Shown here: positions 62,322-64,000 of the stretch, piece after piece
Numbering within the stretch: the first letter of the stretch is position 1
Layout of the letters: every line of letters starts with the position of its first letter
Assembly (NCBI RefSeq): GCF_001579945.1
Contig: NZ_CP011971.1
Span: 496,001 to 560,000 of the forward strand
Direction of reading: 5' to 3'
DNA from: Steroidobacter denitrificans
Lineage (GTDB): Bacteria > Pseudomonadota > Gammaproteobacteria > Steroidobacterales > Steroidobacteraceae
DNA: 64,000 nt
Made by a program: the position numbers and the translations under genes
Notes under the pieces: model-generated
Told to the model about the DNA's origin: nothing
Seen by the model: the letters and a program-made list of their open reading frames with translations, nothing else
The model's database searches: none

Positions 62322-64000
62322 ATGCATATCGATGTTGTACCCAACCGTAAGTCCCGCCCCGCCTACCTGCTGCGCGAGACGTTCCGCGAGGGAAACACGG
62401 TCAGGAAGCGCACGATCGCGAACTTGTCCAGCCTCACCGATGAGCAGATCCATGCCTTGCGCGCGATTCTCAAGGGTGAGCCCCTGTACCCACTCCAGAC
62501 GCTGTTCAACGTCGTGGGATCGCAGGCACACGGCCACGTCGAGGCGGTGCGCCTGGCCATGACCAAGCTGCGCCTGAGTTCACTGCTGGGCACGAAGCCC
62601 TCACGCGAACGCGATCTGGTGCTGGCCATGCTGGCCGCCCGGGTGCTCTGCCCGCGCACCAAGCTCGCCACCACCCGCTGGTGGCACACCACCACCCTCG
62701 CGCAGGACTTCGGCGTGGCGGATGCGAGCGAGACGGAACTCTACGCCGCCATGGACTGGCTGCTCGAGCGCCAGGGCGCGATCCAGAAAAAGCTGGCCCA
62801 GCGGCATCTGGGTCCCGACAGCGTAGTGCTCTACGACCTGTCGTCGAGCTATTTCGAGGGAACCACCTGCCCGCTGGCGAAACTCGGCTACAGCCGCGAC
62901 GGTAAGCGGGGGATGCTGCAGGTCAACTACGGCTTGCTCACCGACCGCCGGGGCTGTCCGGTCGCTGTATCGGTCTACGAGGGCAACACCTCAGACCCGC
63001 AAACGCTGATGCCGGAAATCGCGCGGCTGAAGCAGGAGTTTGGGGTCGAGCAGCTGGTGATGGTGGGTGATCGCGGCATGATCTCCCAGAAAGCCATCCA
63101 TACGTTGACGAATGAACAAGGCGTACGCTGGATCACCGCGCTCAAGAGCACCTCCATCCGCACGCTGGTGAACCAGGGACATGTGCAGTTGGATCTGTTC
63201 GACGAGCGCAATCTGTTCGAGCTTGAGCACCCCGATTATCCCGGTGAACGCCTGGTTGCCTGCCGTAACCCGGCGCTCGCGCAACTGCGCGCACACAAGC
63301 GCGAAGAGCTGTTGTGCGCCACCGAAAAGCAGCTCGAGAAGATCCGCGCGTCCGTGGCCAAGGGGCGCTTGCGAGGCCAAGATAACATCGGTGTGCGGGT
63401 TGGCCGCATAGTCAATCAATACAAGATGGCCAAGCACTTCGCACTCGATATCCGCGAGGATCTCTTCGGCTTCGAGCGCAAGACCGACGGTATCGAAACC
63501 GAAGCCCGCCTCGATGGGCTCTATGTCATCCGCACCAGCGTCCCGGCCCAGATCATGGACGCGGCCGAATGCGTGCGCCAATACAAATCGTTGGCTCAAG
63601 TAGAGCGCGCGTTCCGAACGCTGAAGAGCGTGGATCTGCGCATCCGGCCGATCCATCATCGGCTCGCCGAGCGAGTACGCGCACATATCCTGCTGTGCGT
63701 ACTGGCCTACTACATCGAATGGCACATGCGCGAAGCCTGGCGCGAGCTGCTGTTTGCGGACGAAGACCAGGCCGCCAAAGCCACGCGCGATCCGGTGGCG
63801 CCGGCGAAGCGCTCTGAGGCCGCGAAACGCAAAGCCCTGACGGGTCGGCTTCCCGACGCAACGCCCGCCCACAGCTTCTCAACGCTCCTGGCGGAGTTGT
63901 CCACGATCGTGCGAAATACCTGCCGCGCCGCGCTGCCCGGCGAGTCGACATCCACGTTCGCCGCGGTGACCACCGCGAACTCGAAACAACAGCGCGCACT
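62322..64000 (+). mobile_element. IS1634-type transposase (3'-truncated by window edge)
   Basis: Open frame of 559 codons from ATG 62322 (MHIDVVPNRKSRPAYLLRET), still open at base 64000. The DDE catalytic region shows VLYDLSSSYFEGTTCPLAKL (first Asp), LVMVGDRGMISQKAI (second Asp), and SLAQVERAFRTLKSVDLRIR with the Tyr/Glu-type Y(x)2R(x)nE region of IS4-superfamily enzymes. IS1634 members share these. The 145 bp upstream (62177-62321) must hold the left end; a terminal inverted repeat could not be proved without the right end. It starts 145 bp after the ATPase gene. Confidence 0.88.

Noticed and set aside
1-64000. CRISPR arrays, rRNA or tRNA genes, prophage
   Set aside because: No spaced direct-repeat array, clover-leaf or rRNA-like stretch, and no phage structural gene was seen.

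Overview
The window is GC-rich (roughly 60-65% by eye), densely coded chromosomal DNA with short intergenic gaps, many 4-nt ATGA/GTGA gene overlaps and Shine-Dalgarno starts. It reads as a free-living, largely aerobic proteobacterium. A full-length CysB, MetR/MetE, HtpX, an [4Fe-4S] APS-type CysH, PF05977-type MFS, DUF934 and Mrp/Pha genes together favour a gammaproteobacterium of the Xanthomonadales/Nevskiales kind. This placement is inference from gene content; no rRNA or tRNA gene was seen.

Layout. 1-2244: peroxide detoxification (ahpC, cut by the window edge, then ahpF). 2494-6918: a SPOR-domain protein, periplasmic YceI, an MFS exporter and a TonB-type energy transducer behind a strong Fur box. 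6919-7413: a gap with traces of a decayed minus-strand gene. 7414-12518: a Gfo/Idh/MocA oxidoreductase, a convergent SLC13/TrkA-C permease, and a RegB/RegA-type redox two-component system that keeps the quinone-site heptapeptide and redox cysteine of RegB. 12644-14722: an OprC-like TonB-dependent copper receptor. 14769-17845 (minus): a SYLF lipoprotein and a phosphoketolase. 18063-22397: an operon headed by a DUF2946/CruR-like small protein, then a TonB-dependent receptor, a BNR-fold protein with a Cys cluster, and a thioredoxin-like protein; this is a candidate copper-uptake operon with uORF control. 22404-28788 (minus): a translationally coupled Mrp/Pha cation/proton antiporter operon with fused subunit A/B plus YbaN.

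29090-37043: ferredoxin-NADP reductase, TesB, then a scattered sulfur-assimilation group (DUF934, cysB, cysH, a siroheme-synthase remnant, cysK) interrupted by an ABC exporter. 37118-41010: PanE-like reductase, FAD-linked oxidase, HtpX and a very acidic small protein. 41139-45653: proB, a small membrane protein (opposite strand), proA and a translationally coupled OmpA-family gene. 45735-53127: molybdenum locus, with minus-strand moeA-moaA-moaC-(mobA::moaD fusion)-moaE, two tandem secreted small paralogues of unknown function, and plus-strand modBC without modA. 53167-57687: rhomboid protease, a small XRE regulator, metE and divergent metR. 57856-60718: a Rieske-FAD (AIF-like) reductase and a secondary-type alcohol dehydrogenase. 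60860-64000: 22-bp tandem repeats, an AAA_14/DUF4143 ATPase and an IS1634-type transposase that runs off the end, which looks like a mobile or accessory edge.

The recurring theme is metals and redox: two copper-type outer-membrane receptors, TonB, a redox two-component system, molybdenum import and cofactor synthesis, and siroheme-dependent sulfur assimilation that has lost pieces here. The most interesting candidate system is the CruR-like operon at 18.06-22.40 kb, because it combines a candidate nascent-chain copper sensor, a structured spacer and little-characterised downstream periplasmic proteins.
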